Shown here one piece after another: positions 27,401-37,169 of a stretch of 64,000 nucleotides of DNA (positions within the stretch are counted from its first letter, which is position 1; every line of letters starts with the position of its first letter). Origin of the DNA: Gracilimonas sp040882225 (GTDB taxonomy: Bacteria > Bacteroidota > Rhodothermia > Balneolales > Balneolaceae); NCBI GenBank assembly GCA_040882225.1, contig JBBEBR010000017.1, forward strand, positions 186,001-250,000, read 5' to 3'. The notes beneath the pieces were generated by a model. That model did no database searches, was not told the DNA's origin, and was given only the letters and a program-made list of their open reading frames with translations. The translations under genes and the position numbers were made by a program.

Positions 27401-29417
27401 CCCCGTCGCCGTCCACATCTGCAGCATACACACTGAGGGCACCATCTACTGCGCTGCTAACAATATGTTCAGAGAAAGTGGGATTGACGGCTCCGTTATT
27501 TTCGTACCAAAAAATTTTATCGTCAATTGTTGAGGCGGCCACCAGGTCAAAGTCACCGTCGCCGTCTAAATCTCCGGCATGTACATGAAAAGATCCTACC
27601 TCCGAATAACTAACTTCCAGATAGTCTGGATCAAAATAGCCACCACCCGTAATTACCGTGAAAAGATCGGCAATAGTGTCAACAGAGGCATCGCTGGTTT
27701 TTTGAACGCTTACAACGTAGTTTCCACCGGAAAGCTCCGGCACATTGAGTGTTAACCTCGCCTTATCAACTGCAGTAACTGTTGCGGTAACACCATCCCC
27801 TCCTTTTGCGGGAGTAAATGTTACGATATTATTGGCAGCAACGGCCTCAAAATGAGCGCCGGAAAGCATAACTTCTGTACCAGGAACACCCTGTACCGGT
27901 TGCAGTTGGGTTAACTCTATTGGAAAGATTGTACTTTCATACCAGAAAATTTTCCTACCTTCAGAGGCTGCGGAAATTAAATCCAGATCTCCATCGCCAT
28001 CCACATCCCCTGCAAAAATACCTCCGGCTCCGATGGCATCGGTACTAACCGCATGCTCAGTAAAAACAGGAACAATATTCCCATTATTTTCGTACCAGGC
28101 AATCTTATTGTCTTCAAATGAAGAAGACATCAGGTCAAGATCGCCGTCTGCATCCAAGTCACTCGCAAACACACTGCTCGCACCGTAAACAGAGTCAGAA
28201 ATGATATGCTTTGTAAAGGAGGGGATGGCATTCCCATTGTTTTCGTACCAGGCAATGGTGTCTTGAAATTCAAAAGCCACCATCAGATCAAGATCTCCAT
28301 CGCCATCTATATCCCCGGCACGTACCACTCTTCCACCAGATGTTTCGAGGTAGACCGTGTGTTTAGTGAAAGCGGGATCAGCGGCTCCGTCGTTCTCGTG
28401 CCAAAGAAAATTACCCTGACTGTATGAAAGTGAAATCAAATCTAAGTCCCCATCTCCGTCCAAATCTGCTGCGTGTACGTTTCTGACTCCGTTATCCGTG
28501 TTGCTTACCACATGTTCGGTAAATGAAGGATCGTCATTTCCATCATTTTCATACCACGCAACTTTGTCGTCGGTAAACGATGCAGACATCAAATCCAGAT
28601 CGCCGTCTCCATCTACATCTGCAGCATGTACTGAAAGGAGCCATTCATTGGAATTAGTTACAAGGTGTGTCGTAAAAGTAGGATCAGCCGCTCCGTCATT
28701 TTCATACCACGCAAGTTTGTTGTCAATCCGAGAAGAGGACATTAAATCCAAATCCCCATCTCCATCTAAATCTGCTGCAAACACAGTTGTGGTTGCATTT
28801 GATGAGGCACTAACGGTGTGTATTTGAAAAGCAGGATCAGCCGCTCCATCATTTTCATGCCAGTGAAACCCATTATCGGAGCCAGATATAAAATCCAGAT
28901 CGCCGTCTCCATCTACATCCCCAGCATATATACTCATGTAACTGTCAACGACGAGGGAATATACAAGACGGTCGCTTGACCCCGGTTCCCCAAAATTGCC
29001 TCCCAGGGTTGGTACGGCAAATAACTCAGGACTTATTTTTATAGCTGAATCGCTGGTTCTTTGAACGCTTATTGTATAATTACCGCCGGTAAGTGCTTCA
29101 GGTACGGTTGTAGTAAGATGGGCAGAATGTACAGCCGTAACCGTAGCGGTAGTTCCCGCGCCGCCTGCTGCCGGGCTAAAGGTTACGATGTTATCCGCGG
29201 GAAGCGCATCAAAATTGGAACCAAAGATGGTAATGCTGGTCCCTGAAGTCCCGGATAGGGGCGTCTGTTGAATGACTTTCAAATCCTGGGCATTTAGTGT
29301 ATTTGTATTAAAAGAAAGTACCAGGCAGAGCAAAACTGAGCTGAGCAGTACGGTTCTTTTTTTCCTTGTGATTTCCATGTTCATAATAGGCAGGATGAGT
29401 AGTTGAGTTAAGTGCAT
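24441..29417 (-). CDS. FG-GAP/VCBS and LamG surface protein with T9SS sorting domain
   Basis: The protein of about 1658 residues starts at the ATG at 29417, which is preceded at 7 nt by AGGAGG; a later ATG at 29378 is also possible. It has a signal peptide (ending LNAQ), an IPT/TIG domain, and a block of about seven FG-GAP/VCBS repeats (AGDVDGDGDLDLMSASF..NKIAWYENDG). A second IPT/TIG domain and a second block follow, then a LamG concanavalin-like domain (GLVDEVRVWSVARTAQEI). The constant module (GTEGWRIMASP) and the T9SS tail end it. The DxDGDGDxD loops should bind calcium. It diverges from the HTCS at 29506, which probably controls it. The next gene downstream encodes a PIDGGL protein. Confidence 0.9.
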   Translation of the reverse strand: MHLTQLLILPIMNMEITRKKRTVLLSSVLLCLVLSFNTNTLNAQDLKVIQQTPLSGTSGTSITIFGSNFDALPADNIVTFSPAAGGAGTTATVTAVHSAHLTTTVPEALTGGNYTISVQRTSDSAIKISPELFAVPTLGGNFGEPGSSDRLVYSLVVDSYMSIYAGDVDGDGDLDFISGSDNGFHWHENDGAADPAFQIHTVSASSNATTTVFAADLDGDGDLDLMSSSRIDNKLAWYENDGAADPTFTTHLVTNSNEWLLSVHAADVDGDGDLDLMSASFTDDKVAWYENDGNDDPSFTEHVVSNTDNGVRNVHAADLDGDGDLDLISLSYSQGNFLWHENDGAADPAFTKHTVYLETSGGRVVRAGDIDGDGDLDLMVAFEFQDTIAWYENNGNAIPSFTKHIISDSVYGASSVFASDLDADGDLDLMSSSFEDNKIAWYENNGNIVPVFTEHAVSTDAIGAGGIFAGDVDGDGDLDLISAASEGRKIFWYESTIFPIELTQLQPVQGVPGTEVMLSGAHFEAVAANNIVTFTPAKGGDGVTATVTAVDKARLTLNVPELSGGNYVVSVQKTSDASVDTIADLFTVITGGGYFDPDYLEVSYSEVGSFHVHAGDLDGDGDFDLVAASTIDDKIFWYENNGAVNPTFSEHIVSSAVDGALSVYAADVDGDGDLDMLSASFIDNKIAWYENDGANNPAFAGHIVSSTANGAISVYAADVDGDGDLDLMSASFSDNKIAWYENDGNDDPSFTEYVVSNTANGARSVYASDVDGDGDLDLMSASFNDNKIAWYENDGAVNPTFTEHVVNSTANGAVSVYAKDMDGDGDIDLLSASGHSISWYENDGTADPAFTEHIVNDATPWATGNIYAEDINGDGNADILTGWGSIEIDWVESSGSLTPHYTINTFQEGDIVYPVDVNGDGNLDLLFGSSSSVYVYKNLVPVSHAGHSLALDGDGDYMDISFMNDDRDQDLDFTLEAWVKPDINNQADPIGVLFGRNSEDGDNNLLLITINNTFGSSARRIQVQDASLNWVITGPELVSDRWYHVAYTRSGVTGTLFLDGNQVGQHLFNTILSNEDWLTIGQEFDPGLVSGNYLRGLVDEVRVWSVARTAQEIQENMYQAVAERNSLLMGYWNFKEGSGTTVPDITGRENTGLLMGNASFNTDTHPYGTIISGTEGWRIMASPLAEVSYGALLEDFWTQGFTGADSEGGVSNVYTWSEADQQFQSISNAADIPPVGKGFLVYVFDDQDFDDFVEGFPKTIRFDNAQNEGNIAPVLSFTNTGVPDSIGWNLVGNPYGSTIKWDNGGEDFSSINLDEAYYVWNAAAGEYQSHNGSAGTLANNLISPFQGFWVKTNTSSPSITFTDEARSGGGIFRKDAAIPQLKFVLSGASKTSATLLMLSENASVEKDRLDAYKLASLNADYLSLFTQTEAGAALDINALPLDLEEALEIALGFDGSELSGEFELSWNTEALPEGWKFVLRDNVTGQRFDVREQSAFSFELAKAKTSKVSETLEVLGEDKLVAPSHGMITPKVMSASSPKGQAEKAKDSSPRFTLTITSKQAVTNEPFSELPEAVALQQNYPNPFNPSTVISYQLPVNSRVQLQVFDMLGRQVAELINGNVEAGFHQVTFDARNLASGMYIYRLQAGNAVFTKKLTLIK

Positions 29418-29419
29418 CT

Positions 29420-29430
29420 TTTCACCTCCT
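29420..29430 (-). promoter_or_regulatory. AGGAGGTGAAA ribosome-binding site or leader motif
   Basis: AGGAGGTGAAA lies 7 nt before the ATG at 29417 when measured from AGGAGG, ideal for a Shine-Dalgarno site, which is unusual in this group. The same motif and similar flanks occur at 2893-2904, where no start codon is at the right distance. Confidence 0.5.
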
Positions 29431-29505
29431 ATCTTAATGAAACACACCGGATTTTAGGTTATACTATTGGTGCAATTGTTTACCCTTTTGTTTCATTTAC
29501 TGCCT

Positions 29506-32500
29506 ATGAAGCTCATACTCAATTTTTTTGTCCTGGTATATGCCTTTGCTCCTGCTGCTTATGGGTTTCAGCCAAAAGAGGCTCCTTTTTCATGGGAAGA
29601 GCTGGAGAGCCAGTATCTTGTCCGGCACTATACGGTTGACGATGGCCTGCCTGTTAATACCGTTAGCCATATGCTACATGCATCGGATGGATTTATTTAC
29701 CTGTTAACTCTGGATGGACTTGTTCGATTTGACGGAGACCGATTCCGGGTGTTTGATTCGGCCAATACCCCTGGTTTTAAGAGCAACCGCTTTTTGAACA
29801 TGGCCGAAGGAAAAGACGGTGAAATCTGGCTGAACGATGATTTAAATAATCTTTATTTGTTCAAGGGTGGGGAAGCTGCCCGGTTACAGGATATAGAAGC
29901 CTTTCGGGATTACAAAGTGAATGAATTCGCCGGAACATCGGGCGGTAAGATCTGGATCAGTACCAACAAGGGCGTGTTATATCAGGAAAGTGGATTAGAC
30001 TTTCAATATCCCTCGAAAGAAAAAATATCAGTTTCCTCTTCTAACCTGGTAATTACTCAAACAGATTCTGTATTTGTGCTCTCCAACCAGGGCTTAAGCT
30101 TGGTTAACAAAAAAGAAAGCCGGGTTGTGATTCCCGCAGATGAACTGAAGATACCGCTGGATAGGATTTATGATGTTCAAAGTGCAGAGGGGAACTCAAT
30201 TTGGCTTCTATCTGAGATCGGCTCAGTTGTACATATTTCTGATACTTTTGATCAGCTACTATATACCTATAAACATCCTAAAGGCACCGATCATTTTAAG
30301 GTATTACAACTCGGAGATAGTTCTGCACTTATAAAAACAGATGCTGGCTATATTGCACCTGTACTATCCGATACTTCCCTAAAACCGGTAACACTTAAAG
30401 GTTCCGAAAAACTGTTTACCTATACCATTAAGGGAAAAATAAATGTCCCGGTTTTGCAACATATTGACGGGACATTATTTGTAAATGGGATAAAAGCATT
30501 CCGCTCTTCTTCATATCTCTATGCAAACCTTATTGACCGGGAAGGTTCAATATGGCTGAGTACGCATGGCTCTGGCATTTATCAAATAAAAAGGAAAAAG
30601 TTTATTACGCTCGGGGAGGCACTCCAAGACAGCCTTGTAAATATCTATGGGATGCATGATAATGGCGAAGGCGGTATTTGGGCGGCAAGTTTTATAGGCA
30701 AAGTTTTCCATATTAGCGACCATCAGATTAAAAGCTATTCTACTTTTTTAGAAGATACGCAGAGCAAGTTTTTTACTGCTGTAGCCCAAACACAGGCCGG
30801 CGATGTTTATCTCGGTGGGTTTAATACCTGGAAATTGAATAATGATTATTGGGAAGCTCTCCATTTGATAAAACCCGGCGTTGGCTCGGTAACCGCTTTT
30901 TTTGAAGATAGCAAAAATCGATTTTGGATTAGTACTGAACAGAGTCTCAATCAACTTATAGATGGAAAATTAATTCCTTTTTATGATGAAAACGGAATCA
31001 CGCTCTCACAGGTGAGAAGCATTCAGGAATCAAGGGATGGAACCCTTCTGTTCGCAACCATAGGGGAAGGAGTCGCATTTTTAGGAACAGATAACACATT
31101 CCGTTTTGTGACTGACCGTGAGGGACTAAGCAGTAATTTAGTGCGCGATGTATTTGTTTCATCAACAGATACACTTTGGGTGGTAACGGAAAATAACGGG
31201 CTTACACGATTAATTTTGAGGCCCGATTATACGGTGCTAAAAGCCGGACACATTACTGCCAAAGACGGCTTGAGTGATAATTCTCTGCACAAGTTAATTG
31301 AAGACGAATATGGCTTTTTCTGGATCAATTCCAACAATAAAATAATGAGGGTGGCCAGGCAAAATCTGGATGATTATCTGGATGGTAAATCCCGGTTATT
31401 GAATATCGAAAGTTTTGGAGTTAATGACGGTTTACTCAATAATGAGGGAAATGGGGGGAGGCAAAACTCAGGCATTCTTAGCTCTGATGGAAAATTGTTA
31501 TTTCCCAACCAAGCAGGGCTGATTTACACCCGTCCTGAATGGCACTATAACCAGACGAACAATTTGTTAAACCCTCCCTTTGCAGAATACATTGGTTTCA
31601 GAGATACTACTATTGTCTTCAAAAACAATACAAGTTTTGAATTACCACCTTCTGTCCGCGAAGCGCATATCAAATTTACCCTGCCTGCTTTTCAGCAACC
31701 GGATAAATTAATCCTGGAGTATAAAATGGATGGAGTTAATACTACCTGGCAACCCGCAGGTGAGGAGAGAACGGCGGTATTTACCAACTTGCCAAAAGGT
31801 GAACATGCTTTTCTGATGAGAGGAAAACTACCGGGAACCAATGAGTATACCCTGGCCAGTGTTGGCATAATAGTGCCGGCACTTTATTATGAAACTTCCT
31901 GGTTCTTCTTACTTGGGCTTTCCTTTGCCGGAATAATGCTGTTCCTGAGTTTCAGAGTTCAGGCATACCGGTCAAAACTGAGAGAAGAAAAACTCAACAC
32001 ATTGGTTAACGAAAGAACCACCGACCTGGAAGATGCTTTACAGGAAATAAAGAATTTAGATGAATCGAAATCCCGGTTTTTTACGAACTTCACACATGAA
32101 CTGCGTACTCCTCTTTCACTTATTTTGAGCCCTTTAGAAGATATACTGGAAGGAAACCGCGAAAGAAATCACCCCGATTTGAAGCAGCATCTTTCACTGA
32201 TGCAGAGAAATGCCATCCGCTTAAAGGATTTGGTGAATCGATTGCTTGATGTATCTAAATTAACCGCCGGTGAATTCCCGCTTATCTTAGAACCGGTTGC
32301 TTTGGATAACCTTACTAATGTTTTTGCCAGCCACTTTGAACACGCCCTGCTCAGGAAAGAACTTACATTGAACATACATTCAAACAAAAATATAGCGTTG
32401 ATTTTTGTTGATGTAAAAGCCTGGGATCACATTACCAACAATTTGCTAAGCAACGCCATTAAATACACTCCCCCAGGAGGAAAGATTAATATCCGTTTTG

Positions 32501-33609
32501 AAGAAATAGAAAATTGGTTGTCTATTTCGTTCAGCGATACCGGGGTTGGAATCCCGGAAAAGGAACAGGCCAAAATATTTGAACCATATTATCAAGTTGG
32601 TTCCCTGGCTGGCCAGGCAGAAGGCACAGGTATTGGCCTGGCACTTGTAAAAGGATTAGTCCAAAGAATGGGGGGAAATATTATGATTCGATCCCAAATT
32701 AATGAGGGCTCTACTTTTACCATTAACTTAAAAAAAGGGAGCAAGCACTTTAGCTCGAAGGATACCATTAAACAAAAAGCAGTGGAGAAAATTGATAGAT
32801 ATATACCGGATTTAGCTGTAGCTGAAGAGGCCTTATCTCCTTCGAATTCTTTTCCGAAAGAACCAACCGGCGCAAACATTCTTCTGGTGGAAGACAATGA
32901 GGACTTCAGAAATTATTTCAAATCCCTGCTTGCTGATGTATACCATGTTAAAACTGCTACCAATGGCCTTGAAGGACTTAAAGTATTAACCGATTTCCAG
33001 CCTGATCTCATTATTTCAGATATAATGATGCCGGAAATGGATGGGTATGAGATGATGAAAACTATTCGGGAAATAGATGCCTACAGGTCTGTCCCGTTCA
33101 TCTTTTTAAGCGCCAAAGATAGTGTGTTTGATATTGAGGCGGGGCTGAACAGCGGAGCAGACATCTATCTCACCAAGCCGGTGCAAAACAAACTGCTTCT
33201 TACCCAGATAAAAGCCCTTCTGCGAAGGGAACAATATATAAGAGAAATACAGGAGCCTGAAATTTCTCGTGGAATTATATCAGCTAAAGTAGAGGGCATC
33301 ATTCAGCGACACCTGGGAAACCCTGAATTAAGTATGGAAATAATTGCGGAGGCCATGCTAATGAGCAGGACTACCCTGTTCAGGAAGTGGAAAAAAGAAA
33401 ATAAGGTATCGCTCATTCAAACAATAACAAACCGACGGCTCGAAGAAGCAATCCGGCTAATTCGTAAAGATGAACTAACTATTTCAGAAGCAGCATATGC
33501 AGTCGGCTATAAACATCTTTCCCACTTTTCAAAGGCATTTAAAAAGGTATATGGGTCTCCGCCTATAGAATATTTGAAAGAGAGTGTAATTAACCTGAAT
33601 AAAGATTAA
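29506..33609 (+). CDS. Hybrid two-component sensor/regulator (HTCS) with AraC-type output
   Basis: The ATG at 29506 gives a clean signal peptide (MKLILNFFVLVYAFAPAAYG); the frame also extends to a TTG at 29467. The numbering below counts from 29467. A periplasmic Reg_prop propeller (about 60-760) and a Y_Y_Y domain are followed by a membrane helix near 815 and a HisKA site H877 in FTHELRTPLSL. The ATPase boxes are NNLLSNAIKY, DTGVGIP and GTGIGLALV. A receiver with D1185 (IISDIMMPEMDG) and a C-terminal AraC helix-turn-helix (EAAYAVGYKHLSHFSKAFKK) end the protein. Such sensors usually control polysaccharide-use loci, but here the only divergent neighbour is the T9SS gene at 24441-29417. Confidence 0.94.
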   Translation: MKLILNFFVLVYAFAPAAYGFQPKEAPFSWEELESQYLVRHYTVDDGLPVNTVSHMLHASDGFIYLLTLDGLVRFDGDRFRVFDSANTPGFKSNRFLNMAEGKDGEIWLNDDLNNLYLFKGGEAARLQDIEAFRDYKVNEFAGTSGGKIWISTNKGVLYQESGLDFQYPSKEKISVSSSNLVITQTDSVFVLSNQGLSLVNKKESRVVIPADELKIPLDRIYDVQSAEGNSIWLLSEIGSVVHISDTFDQLLYTYKHPKGTDHFKVLQLGDSSALIKTDAGYIAPVLSDTSLKPVTLKGSEKLFTYTIKGKINVPVLQHIDGTLFVNGIKAFRSSSYLYANLIDREGSIWLSTHGSGIYQIKRKKFITLGEALQDSLVNIYGMHDNGEGGIWAASFIGKVFHISDHQIKSYSTFLEDTQSKFFTAVAQTQAGDVYLGGFNTWKLNNDYWEALHLIKPGVGSVTAFFEDSKNRFWISTEQSLNQLIDGKLIPFYDENGITLSQVRSIQESRDGTLLFATIGEGVAFLGTDNTFRFVTDREGLSSNLVRDVFVSSTDTLWVVTENNGLTRLILRPDYTVLKAGHITAKDGLSDNSLHKLIEDEYGFFWINSNNKIMRVARQNLDDYLDGKSRLLNIESFGVNDGLLNNEGNGGRQNSGILSSDGKLLFPNQAGLIYTRPEWHYNQTNNLLNPPFAEYIGFRDTTIVFKNNTSFELPPSVREAHIKFTLPAFQQPDKLILEYKMDGVNTTWQPAGEERTAVFTNLPKGEHAFLMRGKLPGTNEYTLASVGIIVPALYYETSWFFLLGLSFAGIMLFLSFRVQAYRSKLREEKLNTLVNERTTDLEDALQEIKNLDESKSRFFTNFTHELRTPLSLILSPLEDILEGNRERNHPDLKQHLSLMQRNAIRLKDLVNRLLDVSKLTAGEFPLILEPVALDNLTNVFASHFEHALLRKELTLNIHSNKNIALIFVDVKAWDHITNNLLSNAIKYTPPGGKINIRFEEIENWLSISFSDTGVGIPEKEQAKIFEPYYQVGSLAGQAEGTGIGLALVKGLVQRMGGNIMIRSQINEGSTFTINLKKGSKHFSSKDTIKQKAVEKIDRYIPDLAVAEEALSPSNSFPKEPTGANILLVEDNEDFRNYFKSLLADVYHVKTATNGLEGLKVLTDFQPDLIISDIMMPEMDGYEMMKTIREIDAYRSVPFIFLSAKDSVFDIEAGLNSGADIYLTKPVQNKLLLTQIKALLRREQYIREIQEPEISRGIISAKVEGIIQRHLGNPELSMEIIAEAMLMSRTTLFRKWKKENKVSLIQTITNRRLEEAIRLIRKDELTISEAAYAVGYKHLSHFSKAFKKVYGSPPIEYLKESVINLNKD

Positions 33610-33611
33610 AT

Positions 33612-33627
33612 AAAGCTAAGTAGCTTT
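33612..33627 (+). terminator. Weak hairpin after the HTCS gene
   Basis: AAAGCT-AAGT-AGCTTT (6-bp stem, 4-nt loop) begins 3 bp after the stop codon and is followed by CTCTT. Short for a terminator. Confidence 0.35.
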
Positions 33628-33659
33628 CTCTTAATGCTGATGGTATGGGTTTGAGTTTT

Positions 33660-33712
33660 CAGCAATTAGCTTACAGTTTTTATCCAAGCGAGACGCTTGA
33701 AACAGATTCAGG
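33660..33712. repeat. Dispersed intergenic repeat, copy 2
   Basis: Nearly the same sequence as 10445-10498, including AAGCGAGACGCTT. A second, shorter copy of its CGACGCTTGAAA part follows at about 33722-33740. It lies in the gene-free stretch 33610-34020, which otherwise holds only the T9SS tail relic. Confidence 0.6.
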
Positions 33713-33874
33713 GTTTGAGTTTCGACGCTTGAAATAGATTCAAAACTGAAAGCTGAAGCCTGAGAGCTATTGGCTTATTTTAGATTATAGTATTTAGTAG
33801 TAAGTAAATTAGTATTGAGTCATGAGCGGAGGATCATGAAAATCTCATGACTCAATACGCACATCTCACTACCA

Positions 33875-33904
33875 TTTAATGAGTGTTAATTTTTTGGTGA
33901 AGAC
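33875..33904 (-). pseudogene. Relic of a T9SS sorting-domain gene (last ten codons)
   Basis: The minus strand reads VFTKKLTLIK, identical to the last ten residues of the large T9SS proteins in this window, then W and a stop. Just before it, GCC..AAATAAGTC is a decayed form of the AGNAV codons, with a stop. A large T9SS gene convergent with the HTCS gene has evidently been lost here. Confidence 0.75.
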
Positions 33905-34020
33905 TTATTTGGCTGTCAGCTTCGGGTTTTAATCGTGGAACAAAACTCTTGATTTTGCAAAGCTTTTTATTAATCAAAATCTTCATAGATAAAGACCGAT
34001 GAGAATAGTAATATCTGCAA

Positions 34021-37000
34021 ATGATTTGTAGAAGGATATTATTTAGAAAAACGGCGAAAATAGCCAAAATGTTATGCATCGCATTAGTATGTATAATAGT
34101 GAATACATCGCCGGTAATGTCTCAGGGTGAATATTACGACTATGGATTGCCTTATTTCGAAACCTTTCTGGCGGATGAACATGGCGGAGGGCAGCAATCG
34201 TGGGATATAGAAATCGACAAACGGGGAATTGTTTATGTAGCCAATACCAATGGCGTGCTCGAATACGATGGCAGCCAGTGGAATGTTATTGATATTAATG
34301 GCAGCCTTCACATACTAAGTATGGACTATAATGAAGAAAGCGATCGAGTCTATTTAGGAGGGACTGCTGAATTCGGATATTTTGATGCCAATTCGAGCAA
34401 AGAAACAAAGTTTGTATCCTTACTCCCCTTAGTGGAATCAGAAAACCAGTCATTTACTGGTATTCGAAATTGTACTTCAATAGGGCAATATACTTTCTTT
34501 GTTTCGGATGAAAAGCTATTTGTATTCGATGGAAGTTCTATCCGCACATATAATTCACAGTCTGTAGTTTCAGGAATATCTGAAACTGAGGGTGCACCTA
34601 TTTTCAACGCTTCTTTTGTGGTAGATGAAACGCTCTATATCTTACATTCTTCATTAGGAGTTATAGAATGGACACCCGAAGGTTTTAAAGTGCCAACAAA
34701 TGCGGATGTTCTCCAACAATTTACAGGCATTCGTTTTATTCAGCAACATCAAGACAATAAAATTCTGTTTGGGACCAGTGAGGGGAAACTTTATACGCTG
34801 AATAAAAACTTTACTCAACCCCAATATTTAAAAACAGAGGCAGAAGAATACCTGCGAGAACATATATTGTACGAGGGTGGGGTGCTGCATGACGGTTCTA
34901 TTGGATTAACAACAATAAATGGCGGTTTCATAATTGTTAACCAACAAGGGAAGTGGGTACAATTACTAAATACCAAGGCTGGGCTCCCTGTAAATGATAT
35001 TTCATTTTTTGGGCAAGAAAAAAACGGGGCTATTTGGTTGGCGATGAATATTGGGGTAGCACGCATTGAGTGGCCCCCGGTTATTAGCATGATTGACGAT
35101 CGAGTGGCAAACTTTGGAGATGTATTGTCTCTAACCAGGCATAATGGACGGCTATATGCCGGTTCATACACAGGGCTATACCGGCAAGAAAGCTCGACAA
35201 TAGAAGCACTCGAAAATAGCAGGGAACAGGCAAGTAGCTCATTTAGAAAAACAGGCTCAATAACTTCAGAAGTGTGGGGGCTTCTTCCGGTAAAAGATAA
35301 ATTAGCGGTTGCATCGGTAAGTGGATTGATGCTTTACGATGATGTTTCTGAACAAGAAGATTTAAAACTGTCGGCCCCAAGTTTCGGTCTCGCATTTTCT
35401 AAACAAGATTCAAGCCTCATTCATGTAGTACTTGAAGACGGATATGGTGAACTTATTTACAATACAGCGAGCCAGACTTGGCAGGGAGAAATATCCCCCT
35501 ATAAATTTGAAGAATACATGCCTAAAATGCTATCCGACAATCAGAATCTTTGGTTTATTACAACGGGTAAATCTGTTTTTAGAAAGCAACTAAACGCCCC
35601 CGAAGCGGCTGATGATGAGTTTAATAAATACAATGAAAGTGATGGCTTACCTGGAGGTGGACAATATGGCGCGGCCTTATTTAATGGAAAATATGTTATT
35701 GGGACAAAAGAAGGAGCCTATCATTTTGTGGAAGACAAGCAGCAGTTTGAGCCTTATTGTGCATTTGACAGTGTTCTGGGAGGTCCCAAAGATTTTTATG
35801 GTTACACCGAAGCAAGCGATGGGTTTTGGTTAGGGTACCATAATAATACGGAGGGAGACCGGGCCATGTATGTACGGCAGACGAAAGCAGGTAAGTATAA
35901 GCCACAGTTTGTTCCATTTAACAGGATTACGCAATCAATAGCCGATTTCTTTTATGAAGATCCGGTTAATGGCAATGTTACCTGGATTGGAGCCGCTGAT
36001 GGCTTATTACGATTCGATAAAAAGTTGGATGCCGAGAAAAATTATGAAGCAGGAACAGTTTTAATTCGGCAAATAAGAACGATTGAGAATGACTCTCTGC
36101 TACTTTCCAATATTTCTGCCCAGAAGGAGATAGTAGAATTTCCGGTAGGCCGTAAGCAATTACGGTTTTTGTATGCTTTACCCGGCAATGATGCACAAGA
36201 CAAAACAAAGTTCAGATATTTTCTTGAAGGATTTGATGAGCAATGGTCGCCTTGGACAAACTTAACCCAAAAAGATTATACCAACATCCCACACGGAGAC
36301 TATACATTCTATGTGGAAGCCCAAAATGTATATGGCAAAAGAAGTGGGGTGACTTCCTTTGTATTCAATGTTGCAACGCCCTGGTACAGCTCTGGCATAG
36401 CCTGGATTTTCTACATATTAGGATTTGTGTTTTTACTCGGATTTATAACCAGGGAGTATGGCCAGTATAGAGCCCGCCGGCAGGCTTATATTGATGAAGT
36501 GAGGGCAATAGAGCGAGAAAATGTAAGAAAAAAATTAGCCGCCGACTTCCACGATGAATTTGGGAACCGCATTACAAGGCTCGGGCTTTTTATTAGCAGG
36601 CTGCAACATGGCGAACCCATAAAGAATATTGAAGTTCTTAACAAAATGGAGCTTAATACCAATGCTTTATATTCAGAAACACGAGATTTTATCTGGCAAA
36701 TGGATCCCGGAAAAGATTCTCTGTTCAATACCTTTTTATGGCTAAAGAAGTTCGGGGAAGAATTCTTTGAAATCAGTCAGGTAGAATTTGAGGTACGCCC
36801 TATACCCGGGGAAATAGAAGATATTACTATTGAAATGAATCCCCGGTCGCATATACTTCGAATATTTAAAGAAGCCATGAATAATACTCAGAAATATTCG
36901 GAGGCTTCCAAGTGTGTGTTAACGGTAGAGCAGAGAAATGGAACCGCATCCATCACATTTGTCGACAATGGAAAAGGCATGGACCTTAAATCATGCATCA

Positions 37001-37116
37001 CTAAAGGGAATGGGTTATCTAACATGAAAGAACGTGCCGAAAAAGCCGGGGGCAGACTTCTTATTCAATCCAAAGAAATTAACGGAACCGAAATTAAGTA
37101 TGAATTTTCTATGTAG
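34021..37116 (+). CDS. Two-component propeller histidine kinase
   Basis: The 1031-residue protein has an N-terminal signal region (core MLCIALVCIIVNTSPVMSQ) and a propeller of loosely conserved Reg_prop repeats (about 35-690; NGVLEYDGSQW, PVNDISFFGQEKNGAIW). A Y_Y_Y domain lies near 720-785 and a membrane helix near 795-815. The histidine kinase has H844 in AADFHDEFGNRITRLGLF; its ATPase boxes are NNTQKYSEAS, VDNGKGMD and GNGLSNMKERAE. It is more distant from the other two kinases in the window than they are from each other. The partner is the regulator 207 bp downstream. A 14-bp stem-loop lies between them. Confidence 0.92.
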   Translation: MICRRILFRKTAKIAKMLCIALVCIIVNTSPVMSQGEYYDYGLPYFETFLADEHGGGQQSWDIEIDKRGIVYVANTNGVLEYDGSQWNVIDINGSLHILSMDYNEESDRVYLGGTAEFGYFDANSSKETKFVSLLPLVESENQSFTGIRNCTSIGQYTFFVSDEKLFVFDGSSIRTYNSQSVVSGISETEGAPIFNASFVVDETLYILHSSLGVIEWTPEGFKVPTNADVLQQFTGIRFIQQHQDNKILFGTSEGKLYTLNKNFTQPQYLKTEAEEYLREHILYEGGVLHDGSIGLTTINGGFIIVNQQGKWVQLLNTKAGLPVNDISFFGQEKNGAIWLAMNIGVARIEWPPVISMIDDRVANFGDVLSLTRHNGRLYAGSYTGLYRQESSTIEALENSREQASSSFRKTGSITSEVWGLLPVKDKLAVASVSGLMLYDDVSEQEDLKLSAPSFGLAFSKQDSSLIHVVLEDGYGELIYNTASQTWQGEISPYKFEEYMPKMLSDNQNLWFITTGKSVFRKQLNAPEAADDEFNKYNESDGLPGGGQYGAALFNGKYVIGTKEGAYHFVEDKQQFEPYCAFDSVLGGPKDFYGYTEASDGFWLGYHNNTEGDRAMYVRQTKAGKYKPQFVPFNRITQSIADFFYEDPVNGNVTWIGAADGLLRFDKKLDAEKNYEAGTVLIRQIRTIENDSLLLSNISAQKEIVEFPVGRKQLRFLYALPGNDAQDKTKFRYFLEGFDEQWSPWTNLTQKDYTNIPHGDYTFYVEAQNVYGKRSGVTSFVFNVATPWYSSGIAWIFYILGFVFLLGFITREYGQYRARRQAYIDEVRAIERENVRKKLAADFHDEFGNRITRLGLFISRLQHGEPIKNIEVLNKMELNTNALYSETRDFIWQMDPGKDSLFNTFLWLKKFGEEFFEISQVEFEVRPIPGEIEDITIEMNPRSHILRIFKEAMNNTQKYSEASKCVLTVEQRNGTASITFVDNGKGMDLKSCITKGNGLSNMKERAEKAGGRLLIQSKEINGTEIKYEFSM

Positions 37117-37169
37117 AATGCGTTTACCGGTTACCTTTAGAGTTTAATTGGTAGGAAATATTCAGTAGA

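Noticed and set aside
24441..29417. Integrin or enzyme function from the FG-GAP repeats
   Set aside because: The repeats show only calcium-binding DxDGDGD loops; no catalytic domain is visible.
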